Below, one piece after another: positions 42,721 through 51,628 of a stretch of DNA of 64,000 nucleotides. This stretch comes from RGIG5681 sp034180345 (GTDB lineage Bacteria > Bacillota_I > Bacilli_A > Erysipelotrichales > Erysipelotrichaceae). The stretch is from the NCBI GenBank assembly GCA_034180345.1, contig JAXFOQ010000021.1, forward strand, positions 1-64,000, written 5' to 3'. Under the pieces are notes generated by a model, which was not told the DNA's origin, made no database searches, and worked only from the letters and a program-made list of their open reading frames with translations. Each line of letters starts with the position of its first letter. Within the stretch, counting starts at the first letter, position 1. The position numbers and the translations under genes were made by a program.

Positions 42721-43467
42721 ATGATTACATTAAAATCTGAAAGAGAAATTAAATTATTAAGAGAAGCTAACCGAGTTGTGGCACTAGTTCATCAGACGAT
42801 GGCCAGTGCCATCAAACCCGGTGTTAGCTTGATTACCCTTGATCGAATTGCTGAAAAAGTAATTCGCGATAATGGTTGTACACCATCGTGCAAGGGTTAT
42901 GGAGGATTTCCAAATTCAATATGTGCTTCAGTTAATGATGCTTTAGTACACGGCATCCCAAATCACTATAAATTAAAAAATGGCGATATTGTTACTATTG
43001 ATGTCTGTGCTTGTTATCGAGGATATCATGGTGATGGTGCCTATACATATAAGGTTGGTGATGTTAGTGCTGAGGCTGAACAATTATTGAAGGTTACGGA
43101 AGAAGCATTATATATTGGTTTATCGCAAGTGAAACCAGGTAATCGTGTTGGTGATATTTCAAACGCCATTCAAACTTATGTTGAATCATTTGGATATTCA
43201 CTACCTGAAGAATATACAGGTCATGGTGTTGGTACCAGCATTCACGAAGATCCTAATATTCCAAATGTCGGTATTGCCCACACAGGACCATTACTTAAAA
43301 AGGGTATGGTTATGGCAGTAGAACCAATGGTATTTGCAGGGAAGAAAGATTGTGTTACCATGAGTGATGGTTGGACAGTCAAAAGTAGGGATCATAGCTT
43401 AGGTGCTCATTTTGAACACACTATCGTTATTACTGACGATGGTTATGAAATCCTTACAAAATTATAG
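42721..43467 (+). CDS. map: Methionine aminopeptidase, type I
   Basis: Removes the initiator methionine from nascent proteins. The 248-residue metalloprotease has all five metal ligands in their usual settings: TIDVCACYRGYHGDGAYT (two Asp), TGHGVGTSIHEDP (His), AVEPM (Glu) and FEHTI (Glu). It lies 2 bp after adk. The ribosome binding site (GGAGAG) is in the adk end. Confidence 0.96.
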   Translation: MITLKSEREIKLLREANRVVALVHQTMASAIKPGVSLITLDRIAEKVIRDNGCTPSCKGYGGFPNSICASVNDALVHGIPNHYKLKNGDIVTIDVCACYRGYHGDGAYTYKVGDVSAEAEQLLKVTEEALYIGLSQVKPGNRVGDISNAIQTYVESFGYSLPEEYTGHGVGTSIHEDPNIPNVGIAHTGPLLKKGMVMAVEPMVFAGKKDCVTMSDGWTVKSRDHSLGAHFEHTIVITDDGYEILTKL

Positions 43468-43476
43468 GAGGAGAAT

Positions 43477-43695
43477 TTGGGAAAACAAGATGTTATAGAA
43501 ATTGATGGCGTTATTGAAGATACCCTTCCTAACGCGCAATTCAAGGTGAAATTGGCCAATGGTCACGAAATCTTAGCTCACGTTTCTGGTAAAATCCGCA
43601 TGCATCGTATTCGCATTTTACCAGGTGATCGAGTGACGGTCGAAATTTCGCCTTACGATTTAACACGTGGGCGTATAACATATAGACACAAATAA
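43477..43695 (+). CDS. infA: Translation initiation factor IF-1
   Basis: A 72-residue single OB-fold factor occupying the 30S A site. It matches IF-1 throughout (DVIEIDGVIEDTLPNAQFKV, VSGKIRMHRIRILPGDRV in parts, SPYDLTRGRI). The start codon is TTG at 43477, with AGGAGG 5-10 nt upstream; no ATG or GTG can give the family N-terminus. TTG is a weak start, unusual for so essential a protein. Confidence 0.95.
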   Translation: MGKQDVIEIDGVIEDTLPNAQFKVKLANGHEILAHVSGKIRMHRIRILPGDRVTVEISPYDLTRGRITYRHK

Positions 43696-43715
43696 GTGTT
43701 GATAGGAGAATAACG

Positions 43716-43829
43716 ATGAAAGTAAGACCATCAGTAAAACCAATCTGTGATAAGTGTCGCATTATCAAACGCAAGGGTCGTGTAATGGTTATTTGTGAAA
43801 ACCCTAAGCACAAACAAAGACAAGGTTAA
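43716..43829 (+). CDS. rpmJ: 50S ribosomal protein L36
   Basis: A 37-residue L36 (MKVRPSVKPICDKCRIIKR at the start) with zinc ligands in CDKC, the later cysteine and the histidine of NPKHKQRQG. ATAGGAGA precedes ATG 43716. Standard place between infA and rpsM. Confidence 0.97.
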   Translation: MKVRPSVKPICDKCRIIKRKGRVMVICENPKHKQRQG

Positions 43830-43847
43830 TAGGAGGAACGAATAAAT

Positions 43848-44213
43848 ATGGCTCGTATAGCTGGTATAGATATTCCTCGTGATAAACGAGTAGTAGTATC
43901 ACTAACATATATTTATGGAGTTGGTTTACCAACAGCTCAAAAAGTACTAAAAGATTGTGGTATAAGCGAGGATGTTCGTGTTAAAGATTTAACAGAAGAA
44001 CAAGTTAATGCTATTCGTAAAGCACTTGACAGCAAGAAGCTTGAAGGTGATTTAAGAAGAGAAACACAACTTAATATCAAGCGTTTGATGGAAATCGCAT
44101 GTTATCGCGGAATCAGACATAGAAAAGGTTTACCACTTCGTGGACAAAGAACTAAAACAAATGCGCGTACACGCAAAGGACCGCGTCGTACAGTGGCTAA
44201 TAAGAAGAAATAA
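43848..44213 (+). CDS. rpsM: 30S ribosomal protein S13
   Basis: A 121-residue S13 of the 30S head, bridging to the 50S subunit and P-site tRNA. It begins ARIAGIDIPRDKRVV, contains the YGVG helix-hairpin-helix and ends with RGLPLRGQRTKTNARTRKG (in parts). GGAGGA precedes ATG 43848. Confidence 0.97.
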   Translation: MARIAGIDIPRDKRVVVSLTYIYGVGLPTAQKVLKDCGISEDVRVKDLTEEQVNAIRKALDSKKLEGDLRRETQLNIKRLMEIACYRGIRHRKGLPLRGQRTKTNARTRKGPRRTVANKKK

Positions 44214-44235
44214 GGAACGATAGGAGGAAATAACA

Positions 44236-44625
44236 ATGGCTAAAGCAAAAATTGCGCGTAAGAAGCGTGTAAAAAAGAATATTGCTAAGGGATTAGCACA
44301 TATTCATTCAACATTTAATAACACTATCGTTACAATTACTGACGAATCAGGAAATGCAATCGCATGGTCTAGTGCTGGTGCATTAGGCTATAAAGGTTCA
44401 AGAAAATCTACACCTTATGCAGCTCAAATGGTTGGTGAAGCAGCGGGTAAGGCAGCATTTGATAGCGGTATGAAGTCAGTTGAGGTAAGTGTTAAAGGAC
44501 CAGGACCTGGTCGTGAAGCAGCAGTGCGTGCTTTAACAACTGCTGGTTTAGCAATTTCGGCAATTAATGATGTAACACCAATTCCACACAATGGTTGCCG
44601 TCCACCAAAACGACCTAGAGGTTAA
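44236..44625 (+). CDS. rpsK: 30S ribosomal protein S11
   Basis: A 129-residue S11 of the 30S platform. It has GLAHIHSTFNNTIVTITD, GYKGSRKSTPYAAQ, VKGPGPGREAA and the C-terminal PPKRPRG. GGAGG precedes ATG 44236. Confidence 0.97.
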   Translation: MAKAKIARKKRVKKNIAKGLAHIHSTFNNTIVTITDESGNAIAWSSAGALGYKGSRKSTPYAAQMVGEAAGKAAFDSGMKSVEVSVKGPGPGREAAVRALTTAGLAISAINDVTPIPHNGCRPPKRPRG

Positions 44626-44635
44626 GGAGGAACTT

Positions 44636-45598
44636 ATGCAAAAATTTGAACGTGCAAAATTTGAAATCAAGAATTATAGTGAAACTGAGAATTTTGGCAA
44701 GTTCGTGATCGAACCGCTCGAAAGAGGATTCGGAACTACTATTGGTAATGCATTGAGAAGAGTTATGCTTAGTTCATTACCTGGAGGTGCTGTTTATTCG
44801 ATCAAAATTGATAACATTTATCATGAATTTACTTCAATTCCAGGAGTAAAAGAAGATGTTACAATGATTATTCTTAATGTAAAAGGTTTGATTTTGGATA
44901 TTAATCCAAGCGATGATAATGTTTATACTTTAAGAATTAATAAACAAGGTCCATGTGTAATTACTGGAGCTGATATTGAATGCGGATCAGAGGTTAAAAT
45001 TTTAAATCCTGATCATGTCATTTGTAATTTAGCTGAAGGTGCTAAGTTCGAGTGTGAAATGAAAGCTAAGATTGGTAGAGGCTATGTTTCTAGTGATGAA
45101 AATAAGTACATTTACCAAACTTCTGCACAAGGCATTGGAACTATTTATACTGATGCTATTTATACCCCAGTAACAAAATGTAACTTTTACAGTGAACCAA
45201 CACGCGTTGGTGAGAGTACTAAATATGATAAATTAACTATTGAGGTAACAACCGATGGTTCAATTACTCCTCAAGAATCTATTGCTCTTGCAAGTAAAAT
45301 CTTGATGAATCACCTTGAATTATTAACCGAGGTTGATGCAATTGGCTTGGATAATGAATCAATTATCAAAGATAGTACCAGCGAAACCAACAACAATAAA
45401 ACCAATATGATGATTGAAGATTTAGATCTTAGCGTTCGTAGTTACAATTGCTTAAAACGCGCAGGCATCGCTACTGTTGAAGAATTAATTCAAAAGAGTG
45501 AAGATGAAATGGGAAAAGTTCGCAATCTTGGTAAAAAATCATTAAAAGAAATTAGGGACAAAATCTACGAAATTGGATTGAGTTTCAAAAAGGATTAG
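44636..45598 (+). CDS. rpoA: DNA-directed RNA polymerase subunit alpha
   Basis: A 320-residue alpha subunit. The N-terminal assembly domain shows FVIEPLERGFGTTIGNALRR and LPGGAV; the C-terminal domain (about 245-315), which contacts UP elements and activators, shows EDLDLSVRSYNCLKRAGI and NLGKKSLKEI. The frame is open to 44591, but AAGGAGG before ATG 44636 fixes the start. Confidence 0.97.
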   Translation: MQKFERAKFEIKNYSETENFGKFVIEPLERGFGTTIGNALRRVMLSSLPGGAVYSIKIDNIYHEFTSIPGVKEDVTMIILNVKGLILDINPSDDNVYTLRINKQGPCVITGADIECGSEVKILNPDHVICNLAEGAKFECEMKAKIGRGYVSSDENKYIYQTSAQGIGTIYTDAIYTPVTKCNFYSEPTRVGESTKYDKLTIEVTTDGSITPQESIALASKILMNHLELLTEVDAIGLDNESIIKDSTSETNNNKTNMMIEDLDLSVRSYNCLKRAGIATVEELIQKSEDEMGKVRNLGKKSLKEIRDKIYEIGLSFKKD

Positions 45599-45612
45599 GA
45601 GGTAAGTAGGCT

Positions 45613-45951
45613 ATGAATAATCGTAAACTTGGACGCACAGCAGATCACCGTAAAGCTTTACTAAGAAATTTAGCTACTGATTTAATTTTAAGAGGAAAAT
45701 TAGAAACTACAGAAATGAAGGCTATGGAATTAAGATCTGTAGTTGATGAATTAATTACATTAGGAAAACAAAATGATTTAGCTGCAAGACGCAGGGTAGC
45801 TGCTTATGTCTTTAGTAAGGAAGCTGTTAAGAAATTATTTGATGAAGTTGCACCTAAATATACAGAACGCCAAGGTGGATATACTCGTGTTACTAAAACA
45901 GGATACCGTCGCGGTGATAATGCCCCTCTAGCAACCATTGAATTAGTATAG
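45613..45951 (+). CDS. rplQ: 50S ribosomal protein L17
   Basis: A 112-residue L17. It has NRKLGRTADHRKALLRNLA, ELRSVVDELITLGK and GYRRGDNAPLATIELV. GGAGGTAAG precedes ATG 45613. Last gene of the superoperon, followed by a strong terminator. Confidence 0.97.
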   Translation: MNNRKLGRTADHRKALLRNLATDLILRGKLETTEMKAMELRSVVDELITLGKQNDLAARRRVAAYVFSKEAVKKLFDEVAPKYTERQGGYTRVTKTGYRRGDNAPLATIELV

Positions 45952-45958
45952 TAATCTG

Positions 45959-45988
45959 AAGATAGTCTGAACAGACTATCTTTTTTTA
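45959..45988 (+). terminator. Terminator of the S10-spc-alpha superoperon
   Basis: AAGATAGTCTG (45959-45969), AA, CAGACTATCTT (45972-45982), then TTTTT. Confidence 0.92.
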
Positions 45989-45999
45989 TGAGCTTTTAC

Positions 46000-46005
46000 T
46001 ATAAT
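46000..46005 (+). promoter_or_regulatory. -10 element before the DUF554 gene
   Basis: TATAAT at 46000-46005, predicting a transcript start near 46012. The -35 is not convincing. Confidence 0.5.
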
Positions 46006-46025
46006 TTAGGTTGGAAATATCCAAA

Positions 46026-46055
46026 GGAGGATTAGTATTTTATACTAAACATATT
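46026..46055 (+). promoter_or_regulatory. Shine-Dalgarno separated from its start codon by a hairpin
   Basis: GGAGG (46026-46030) is 25 nt from ATG 46056, too far for normal initiation. Between them TTAGTAT (46032-46038), loop TTT, ATACTAA (46042-46048) form a perfect 7-bp hairpin. With the hairpin folded, the effective distance is about 8 nt. No ATG, GTG or TTG in the right frame lies between them. Confidence 0.6.
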
Positions 46056-46760
46056 ATGATTGGATTAGGAACATTAATAAATATCAGTGCAATAATTATC
46101 GGTGGAATAGTTGGGCTTGTTTTTGGTAGGGGTCTGAACTCTAAAATTCAAGAATCAATCACCAAGGCTATTGGAGTTAGTATATTATTTATCGGTATTA
46201 ATGGTTTTATTAAGAAAATTGGTAATATTAACGGTAATGTTGATATGATGATTATCGTATGTTTTATTATCGGAACAATGCTTGGTGAATTTTTTGATTT
46301 TGATTCGCGTATTACCGAAATTGGCGCATGGTTAAAAATTAAAACTAAAAGCACAGGTGATCCACGATTTATTGAAGGTTTTTTAATTACCTCACTTACT
46401 GTTAGTATTGGGGCGATGGCAATTGTTGGTGCGATTGAAGATGGTATCTATGGTAATCATACTATTTTAATTGCGAAGTCAGTTCTTGATTTTGCGATTG
46501 TTTTAATTATGACTACTACCTATGGCAAAGGTTGCATCTTTTCGACGATACCTGTATTTGTTTTTCAAGGAGGAATAACCTTGCTGGCGATGTTTGTGCA
46601 ACCGTTCTTATCGCTTCCAGCGATGAATGATCTATCTATTGTGGGTTCAATTCTTATTTTTGCGGTTGGCATTAATATGGTTTGGAATATGAAGATTAAA
46701 GTTGCGAATATGTTGCCGACAATTATTATTGCGATTATTTGGGGAAATATTTTTTTCTAA
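46056..46760 (+). CDS. DUF554 family membrane protein
   Basis: A 234-residue integral membrane protein of the DUF554 (YdfK/YqgA) family, with about six or seven membrane segments. The family N-terminus GLGTLINISAIIIGGIVGLVFG, the GINGF segment, and glycine-rich transmembrane helices with SIGAMAIVGAIEDG fit. The function is unknown; a transporter role is often assumed. The frame is open to 46011 (TTG), but the predicted promoter and family alignment favour ATG 46056. It stands just behind the ribosomal terminator and 14 bp before the M20 hydrolase gene, possibly one operon. Confidence 0.85.
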   Translation: MIGLGTLINISAIIIGGIVGLVFGRGLNSKIQESITKAIGVSILFIGINGFIKKIGNINGNVDMMIIVCFIIGTMLGEFFDFDSRITEIGAWLKIKTKSTGDPRFIEGFLITSLTVSIGAMAIVGAIEDGIYGNHTILIAKSVLDFAIVLIMTTTYGKGCIFSTIPVFVFQGGITLLAMFVQPFLSLPAMNDLSIVGSILIFAVGINMVWNMKIKVANMLPTIIIAIIWGNIFF

Positions 46761-46774
46761 TTGATAGAGGTTAA

Positions 46775-47878
46775 ATGATGAATATTAATAAAATTATTGA
46801 ATTGCGAAAATTATTACATCAATATCCAGAAATTGCGAATAATGAAGTTAAAACACAACAAATTATTAGAAACTTTTTGACTGAAAATACCAATGTCAAA
46901 GTAATAAATGAAGATGGTTGGCTATATGCAAAAATGGAAGGGCTAAACCCAAAGAAAACAATTGTTTTTAGAGCAGACCACGATGCGATTGTTAATTCTA
47001 AAAATCAATTATTTCATGGCTGTGGCCATGATGGACATACAGCAATATTATGCGGTACTATTATGCAGTTAGAAGAAGATAGACCTGATGATAATATAAT
47101 ATTTTTATTTCAACCAGCCGAAGAAAATGCCGATGGGGCAAAGAAGTGTACTAAGTTGTTTCAAGATTATCATATTGATGAAATCTATGGTTTACATAAT
47201 ATGCCTAATTTTGAAAAAGGAATTGTATACTATCGCAAAGGTTGTATCCAATGTGCTTCTGTGGGCATGCGTATCAGCATTGACGGCATTCAAAGTCATG
47301 CTTCAGAACCTGAAAAAGGACTTAATCCTGCCTATGCAATTGCTGAAGTGATTGAGCGTTTAAAACCTTTATCGGCTTTTAATGGCTTTAATAAGGCGAT
47401 ATTTGAAGATTTAATTTTTGAATCCTTGGTATTGGTTACGGTTGTTAATGTTGAGATTGGCAAACGAAATTTTGGTATCTCGCCAGGAAGTGGAGAAATT
47501 TCTTTAACATTAAGAACAATGAATGATCAGGATATGAAGATGATTAAAACAAAAATAATGGCGATGCTGAATAAATTTAAGGAAGTCGGTTATAGTTATA
47601 AAATTGATCTTTATGATGAATTTCCAGAAAATAACAACAACCCTATTCTTTGTGATCAAACATTAAAAATATTGGATAAGTATCATATAGAGTATCGAGA
47701 AATGTTTGAACCTTTTAGAGCCAGTGAAGATTTTGGTTATTATCGTCGTTTTTGTCCATCGCTATTTTTAATGCTGGGAATGGGTACTTGCCCTAGTCTG
47801 CATCATGATGATTATCAATTTGATGATGATATTATTAAAGCGGGTATAAAACTATTCAGTAGTATTGCTAAAGGATAA
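46775..47878 (+). CDS. M20 family metallo-amidohydrolase
   Basis: A 367-residue zinc amidohydrolase of the M20D type (hippurate hydrolase, N-acyl amino acid or N-acetyl-diaminopimelate deacetylase). Metal and catalytic residues appear in FRADHDAI, HGCGHDGHTA, QPAEENADG, GLHNMP and the C-terminal HHDDYQF. The dimerisation lid lies in the middle (about 170-285). The substrate cannot be told; a DapL-pathway deacetylase is less likely given the lysine-type MurE nearby. GAGG precedes ATG 46775; a second ATG is the next codon. Confidence 0.85.
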   Translation: MMNINKIIELRKLLHQYPEIANNEVKTQQIIRNFLTENTNVKVINEDGWLYAKMEGLNPKKTIVFRADHDAIVNSKNQLFHGCGHDGHTAILCGTIMQLEEDRPDDNIIFLFQPAEENADGAKKCTKLFQDYHIDEIYGLHNMPNFEKGIVYYRKGCIQCASVGMRISIDGIQSHASEPEKGLNPAYAIAEVIERLKPLSAFNGFNKAIFEDLIFESLVLVTVVNVEIGKRNFGISPGSGEISLTLRTMNDQDMKMIKTKIMAMLNKFKEVGYSYKIDLYDEFPENNNNPILCDQTLKILDKYHIEYREMFEPFRASEDFGYYRRFCPSLFLMLGMGTCPSLHHDDYQFDDDIIKAGIKLFSSIAKG

Positions 47879-47880
47879 TT

Positions 47881-47909
47881 AAAAGGACTCAATATTGAGT
47901 CCTTTATTC
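47881..47909. terminator. Bidirectional terminator
   Basis: AAAGGACTCAAT/ATTGAGTCCTTT (47882-47905), a perfect 24-bp palindrome between convergent genes, overlapping the stop of the minus-strand permease gene. Confidence 0.75.
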
Positions 47910-49892
47910 ATTTACAATTTGGTAATAAATTTTTGAAGTCAGGAAATAAATGATAATATATGCAATCGCAAAGCAACCTACAATTAAGATTAATTGTTGG
48001 AAATAATATAACCAATCATTAATTCCAAATAAGAATAATAATTGCGATACAATTTTAGAGGCGACAAGCGAATGAATTAAGGCAATTACCAGTGGAGCAA
48101 AGAAGATCCAGATAACTTGATTTTTAGTGGTCTTTTTAATTAATTCTTCTGGAAGACCTACCTGTTTCATTATTTGATAACTATGGCGGTCTTCATAGGC
48201 TTCAGAAATTTGTTTATAATAGGTAATGATGATGGTTCCTGATAATAAAATAATACCAATTAATATGCCTAGAAAGATAAAGCCACCATTTAATTCATAG
48301 TAGTTTTTAACGAATTTGTTGTGATTATCATAATCCACAATATAATCAAGTTGATGTTCATCAATGAATTTATCAAAGTTTGATGAGTATTCTTTAGCGT
48401 TAAAGTTTTCAATGTTGTAACTGGCACTAATGCCGACATTTATAGTTTCTTTATTTGTTTTATAATGGATAAATTCAAAATATTTTGTAAATTCAATAAA
48501 TTTTTCTCGGTCTTTAACAATCATAGTAAATGATTCAACTGCGACATTTTTTGGAATATCAAATTTTAAAGGCTTCACTTTATATACTTGATTATTTATT
48601 TTTACCGTAGTTAAATTTTTGAATTTATTACTATTAGAAGTTAAAAATATTTCATCATCATTAAGTGATAGTGATTTATCATTGGTATATGCCAGATAAT
48701 CATCAAGATAAAAGAGATCTAAAAATTTAGGGGCCGAGATATTATTGGCGGCAGAAAAACTATTCTTTTCAAAGATTACAGGTACAAAATTATGTTCTTT
48801 AATAATTAAGTCTTTAATTTTATTCTTGCTGACAGCATTGATATTTTTATAGAGTTCATTTTTAATTTTTAAGATTTCATCAGATGATTTGATTTCATTA
48901 GAATTAGTTTCGTATTCTATTATTACATCTTTACTTTTATCTTCCACAACAATTTTTTCGATGTTGCTATAAATGGACATGGCAGTAGATAATGAAATAA
49001 TAATTGAGGTTGCTAGAAGCGAGATGCTTGCTAGTCCAACGGCATTGGCCTTCATTCGATAAAGCATACCTGATACCGAAAGGAAGGAATGGGCACGATA
49101 ATAGTAGCGATGATTATTTTTAAGTTTTTTAAGTATGAAGATACTCAAAGAAATAAAACATAGATAAGTTCCAACAATCACCAATAATACCGCAATAAAG
49201 AAATTGGCGATGCTGTTAAGTGTTCCTTCAATGCTGATGGCGATATAATAACCCGCAGCCAAGGTGATAATACCGATAATTCCAATAATAATATTTGATT
49301 TGGGTTCACCCTCGGCTTTTTTCTGTTTGCTTAGTAACTCAATTACATTATTACGGTAGATACTGACGGTGTTATTAAGATTAATAATTACATAGCCTAA
49401 AGTAATAATCATTATTGTTAAGATTATCGCTATAATGCTTATTGGATAATCATCCATACCCGCTACCTTATCATTCATCAAACGATTCAAGGCAATAAAC
49501 GATAATTTTCCAAATAATTGACCACCCACAATAGAAAGTATGATGGTAATCACATAGTTGATTAAGTGTTCAAAGAAAATAATTAGGCTTATATGTTTTG
49601 ACTCTAAGCCCATTATTTTATAAAGGGCAAATTCTTTATTTCGTCTTTTAATTAAAAAGCGATTAGCATAAATGATGAAGATTAAATTAAAAATTCCGAT
49701 AAATATCACTCCAAATTGAATGATGGAAGGGAATATTTGATGTCTATTTAATACATAATTATTACTTAATAGTGAAGTCATAATATAAAAGGTAATATTC
49801 ATTATTGAAGTAGAAATAATGAAGGGAATTACCAGATTTTTATTTTTGATAAAGTTATTTCTTGCGAAGTTAATGATAATTTTAAATTTCAT
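47904..49892 (-). CDS. bceB: BceB-type ABC transporter permease
   Basis: A 662-residue FtsX-family permease with ten predicted membrane segments and a large extracytoplasmic domain of about 200 residues between segments 7 and 8 (about 305-525). That layout is specific to BceB-type transporters that sense and remove bacitracin, lantibiotics or other cell-wall peptides from their lipid targets. The start overlaps bceA by 11 bp. Together with bceA and the bceRS genes upstream, it forms a full resistance and flux-sensing module. The name marks the family; the actual antibiotic is unknown. Confidence 0.9.
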   Translation of the reverse strand: MKFKIIINFARNNFIKNKNLVIPFIISTSIMNITFYIMTSLLSNNYVLNRHQIFPSIIQFGVIFIGIFNLIFIIYANRFLIKRRNKEFALYKIMGLESKHISLIIFFEHLINYVITIILSIVGGQLFGKLSFIALNRLMNDKVAGMDDYPISIIAIILTIMIITLGYVIINLNNTVSIYRNNVIELLSKQKKAEGEPKSNIIIGIIGIITLAAGYYIAISIEGTLNSIANFFIAVLLVIVGTYLCFISLSIFILKKLKNNHRYYYRAHSFLSVSGMLYRMKANAVGLASISLLATSIIISLSTAMSIYSNIEKIVVEDKSKDVIIEYETNSNEIKSSDEILKIKNELYKNINAVSKNKIKDLIIKEHNFVPVIFEKNSFSAANNISAPKFLDLFYLDDYLAYTNDKSLSLNDDEIFLTSNSNKFKNLTTVKINNQVYKVKPLKFDIPKNVAVESFTMIVKDREKFIEFTKYFEFIHYKTNKETINVGISASYNIENFNAKEYSSNFDKFIDEHQLDYIVDYDNHNKFVKNYYELNGGFIFLGILIGIILLSGTIIITYYKQISEAYEDRHSYQIMKQVGLPEELIKKTTKNQVIWIFFAPLVIALIHSLVASKIVSQLLFLFGINDWLYYFQQLILIVGCFAIAYIIIYFLTSKIYYQIVNE

Positions 49893-50649
49893 TATTTTTA
49901 ACCTCTGGTGATAATAATGAGTTTACTTTGGCTATGCGTTCACTAAATTGATAGTTATCATCATCACCCTTGTATATTTCATGATAGATTAGTCCATCTT
50001 TAATAAATAGTACCCTAGTAGCATAAGAGGCTGATTTTAGTGAGTGAGTAACCATCATAATAGTTTGACCACCAGCATTAATTTCTTCAAATAGTTTCAT
50101 GGTATGTTCGCTTGATTTAGAATCAAGAGCACCTGTAGGCTCATCTGCCAGTATTAATGCAGGATTATTGATGAGGGCACGAGCAATGGCAATGCGTTGT
50201 TTTTGTCCACCTGATATTTCATAGGGATATTTATTTAAAATATTTTCAATTTTAAGTTTTGGCGCAATGATATTTAATCTTTTTTTCATTTCCTCATATT
50301 TAAAATTTGATAAAACTAGTGGTAGATAAATATTATCGACATTGTTGAAAGTATCGAGTAAATTAAAGTCTTGAAAGACAAAACCTAGTTTATTTCTTCT
50401 GAATGACGCAATCTCGTTAGCTTTTAATTCCGATAAGTTATGACCTTCAATAAACACCTCACCATCACTGGGATTATCAAGGGTGGCAATAATATTTAAT
50501 AGTGTCGTTTTACCCGAACCCGACTCACCCATAATGGCAATAAATTCACCCTTATTTACTTCAAGATTAATATCTGAAAGAGCTACGGTCTTGGCTTTAT
50601 TGAAGCCACCGTATATTTTTTTTAAGTTTTTTACTGTTAGTATTGGCAT
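49882..50649 (-). CDS. bceA: BceA-type ABC transporter ATPase
   Basis: A 255-residue ATPase with GESGSGKTT, EISGGQKQR, LILADEPTGALD and VTHS. It pairs with the overlapping BceB-type permease. AAGGAGG lies before ATG 50649. A BceR-type operator and a hairpin lie in the 73 bp to the histidine kinase gene, so bceAB can be induced separately from bceRS. Confidence 0.93.
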   Translation of the reverse strand: MPILTVKNLKKIYGGFNKAKTVALSDINLEVNKGEFIAIMGESGSGKTTLLNIIATLDNPSDGEVFIEGHNLSELKANEIASFRRNKLGFVFQDFNLLDTFNNVDNIYLPLVLSNFKYEEMKKRLNIIAPKLKIENILNKYPYEISGGQKQRIAIARALINNPALILADEPTGALDSKSSEHTMKLFEEINAGGQTIMMVTHSLKSASYATRVLFIKDGLIYHEIYKGDDDNYQFSERIAKVNSLLSPEVKNNEI

Positions 50650-50660
50650 ATAACCTCCTT

Positions 50661-50679
50661 TTGTAACTATATATTACAA
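50661..50679. repeat. Inverted repeat just before bceA
   Basis: TTGTAA (50661-50666) and TTACAA (50674-50679), a 6-bp inverted repeat with a 7-bp centre, adjacent to the bceA ribosome binding site. It may overlap the promoter (TAATAT on the minus strand). Confidence 0.4.
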
Positions 50680-50724
50680 AAATGATTATTTTCTAGCATT
50701 TATTTAATCTAACAATAATCATTT
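50680..50724 (-). terminator. Terminator-like hairpin between bceS and bceA
   Basis: AAATGATTATT (50680-50690) and AATAATCATTT (50714-50724) form a perfect 11-bp stem with a 23-nt loop, followed on the minus strand by TTTTTG-like sequence. It is AT-rich, so termination may be partial. Confidence 0.5.
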
Positions 50725-51628
50725 ATTTCTTACAATTATGTAAGATTGTATCGTTAGGAAAAATTAATTTAGCTGTACAACCTTTTCGAAATTCACTTTC
50801 AATAATCACTTTAATATTTAATCGTTGACAGATGCTTTTAGTTAAATATAAGCCGATACCGCTGGATTTTGAATTTAAGCGACCGTTAAAACCTGAATAA
50901 CCGCAATTAAATATCTTAGGTAAATCACTAGCCTTAATACCACAACCATTATCAATAATCAGTAATTGATTATCTTCCATTTTGATTGTGATTATGCCAT
51001 TTTTCGTATATTTGGCAGCATTGGAAATCAATTGTTCTAATGCTATTGCTAGATACTTACTGTCGCTGATGATCTGGGTATTGATTTTTTCATAATTCAA
51101 AGTTATATGATTGTTGATAAAGACTACTGCATATTTTTTTAAGGTTTCGGCAATTAAATCATTAATATTAACGGTATCTAAATCAAGGTCATTATTATGG
51201 TCAATTAATTTTAAATAACTAAGGGCAGAGTTGGCATATTCTTCGATGTAGAATAGCTCTTGTTTAATTTTGAAAGGATCTAACTTTCGTCCTTCAATAA
51301 GTAATTTAGCAGCAGTTATCGGTGTCTTCATCTGATGTAACCAAATTAAAAAATATTCCTGAATCATCTTGTTGTGTTCGATCATCTGCTTTTTTAATTG
51401 TTTATTTTGATTGGTTAATGCTTGATTTTTTTCATTAAGTGATAATTTTTGTTTATAACCGAAATATTTGATAACTAGATAACAGAACAAGATGAAAACA
51501 ATGATATTCATCAACATCAAATAGATATTAAGATTAATTTCAAATAAGATAAAACCGATTAAAAACACCAATAAATTAATTATCGTTAAGATAATAATAT
51601 TTAACTGTTCGACTAAGAAATTATTCAT
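50723..51628 (-). CDS. bceS: BceS-type intramembrane-sensing histidine kinase
   Basis: A 301-residue kinase with two N-terminal membrane segments (about 8-60) joined by a very short loop, so it has no sensor domain of its own; such kinases are told about antibiotics by the BceAB transporter. The phospho-acceptor is in WLHQMKTPI, with N-box SNAAKYTKNG, DNGCGI and GIGLYL in the ATPase domain. It overlaps the response regulator gene by 8 bp. AATAACC-type spacing upstream shows only a modest ribosome binding site, in line with translational coupling. Confidence 0.92.
   Translation of the reverse strand: MNNFLVEQLNIIILTIINLLVFLIGFILFEINLNIYLMLMNIIVFILFCYLVIKYFGYKQKLSLNEKNQALTNQNKQLKKQMIEHNKMIQEYFLIWLHQMKTPITAAKLLIEGRKLDPFKIKQELFYIEEYANSALSYLKLIDHNNDLDLDTVNINDLIAETLKKYAVVFINNHITLNYEKINTQIISDSKYLAIALEQLISNAAKYTKNGIITIKMEDNQLLIIDNGCGIKASDLPKIFNCGYSGFNGRLNSKSSGIGLYLTKSICQRLNIKVIIESEFRKGCTAKLIFPNDTILHNCKK
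50729..50744. promoter_or_regulatory. BceR-type operator
   Basis: CTTACA-ATTA-TGTAAG (50729-50744), two 6-bp arms with a 4-bp centre. It fits the TNACA-N4-TGTAA consensus reported for BceR-type regulators. It sits within the last codons of the kinase gene, upstream of bceAB. Confidence 0.65.
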
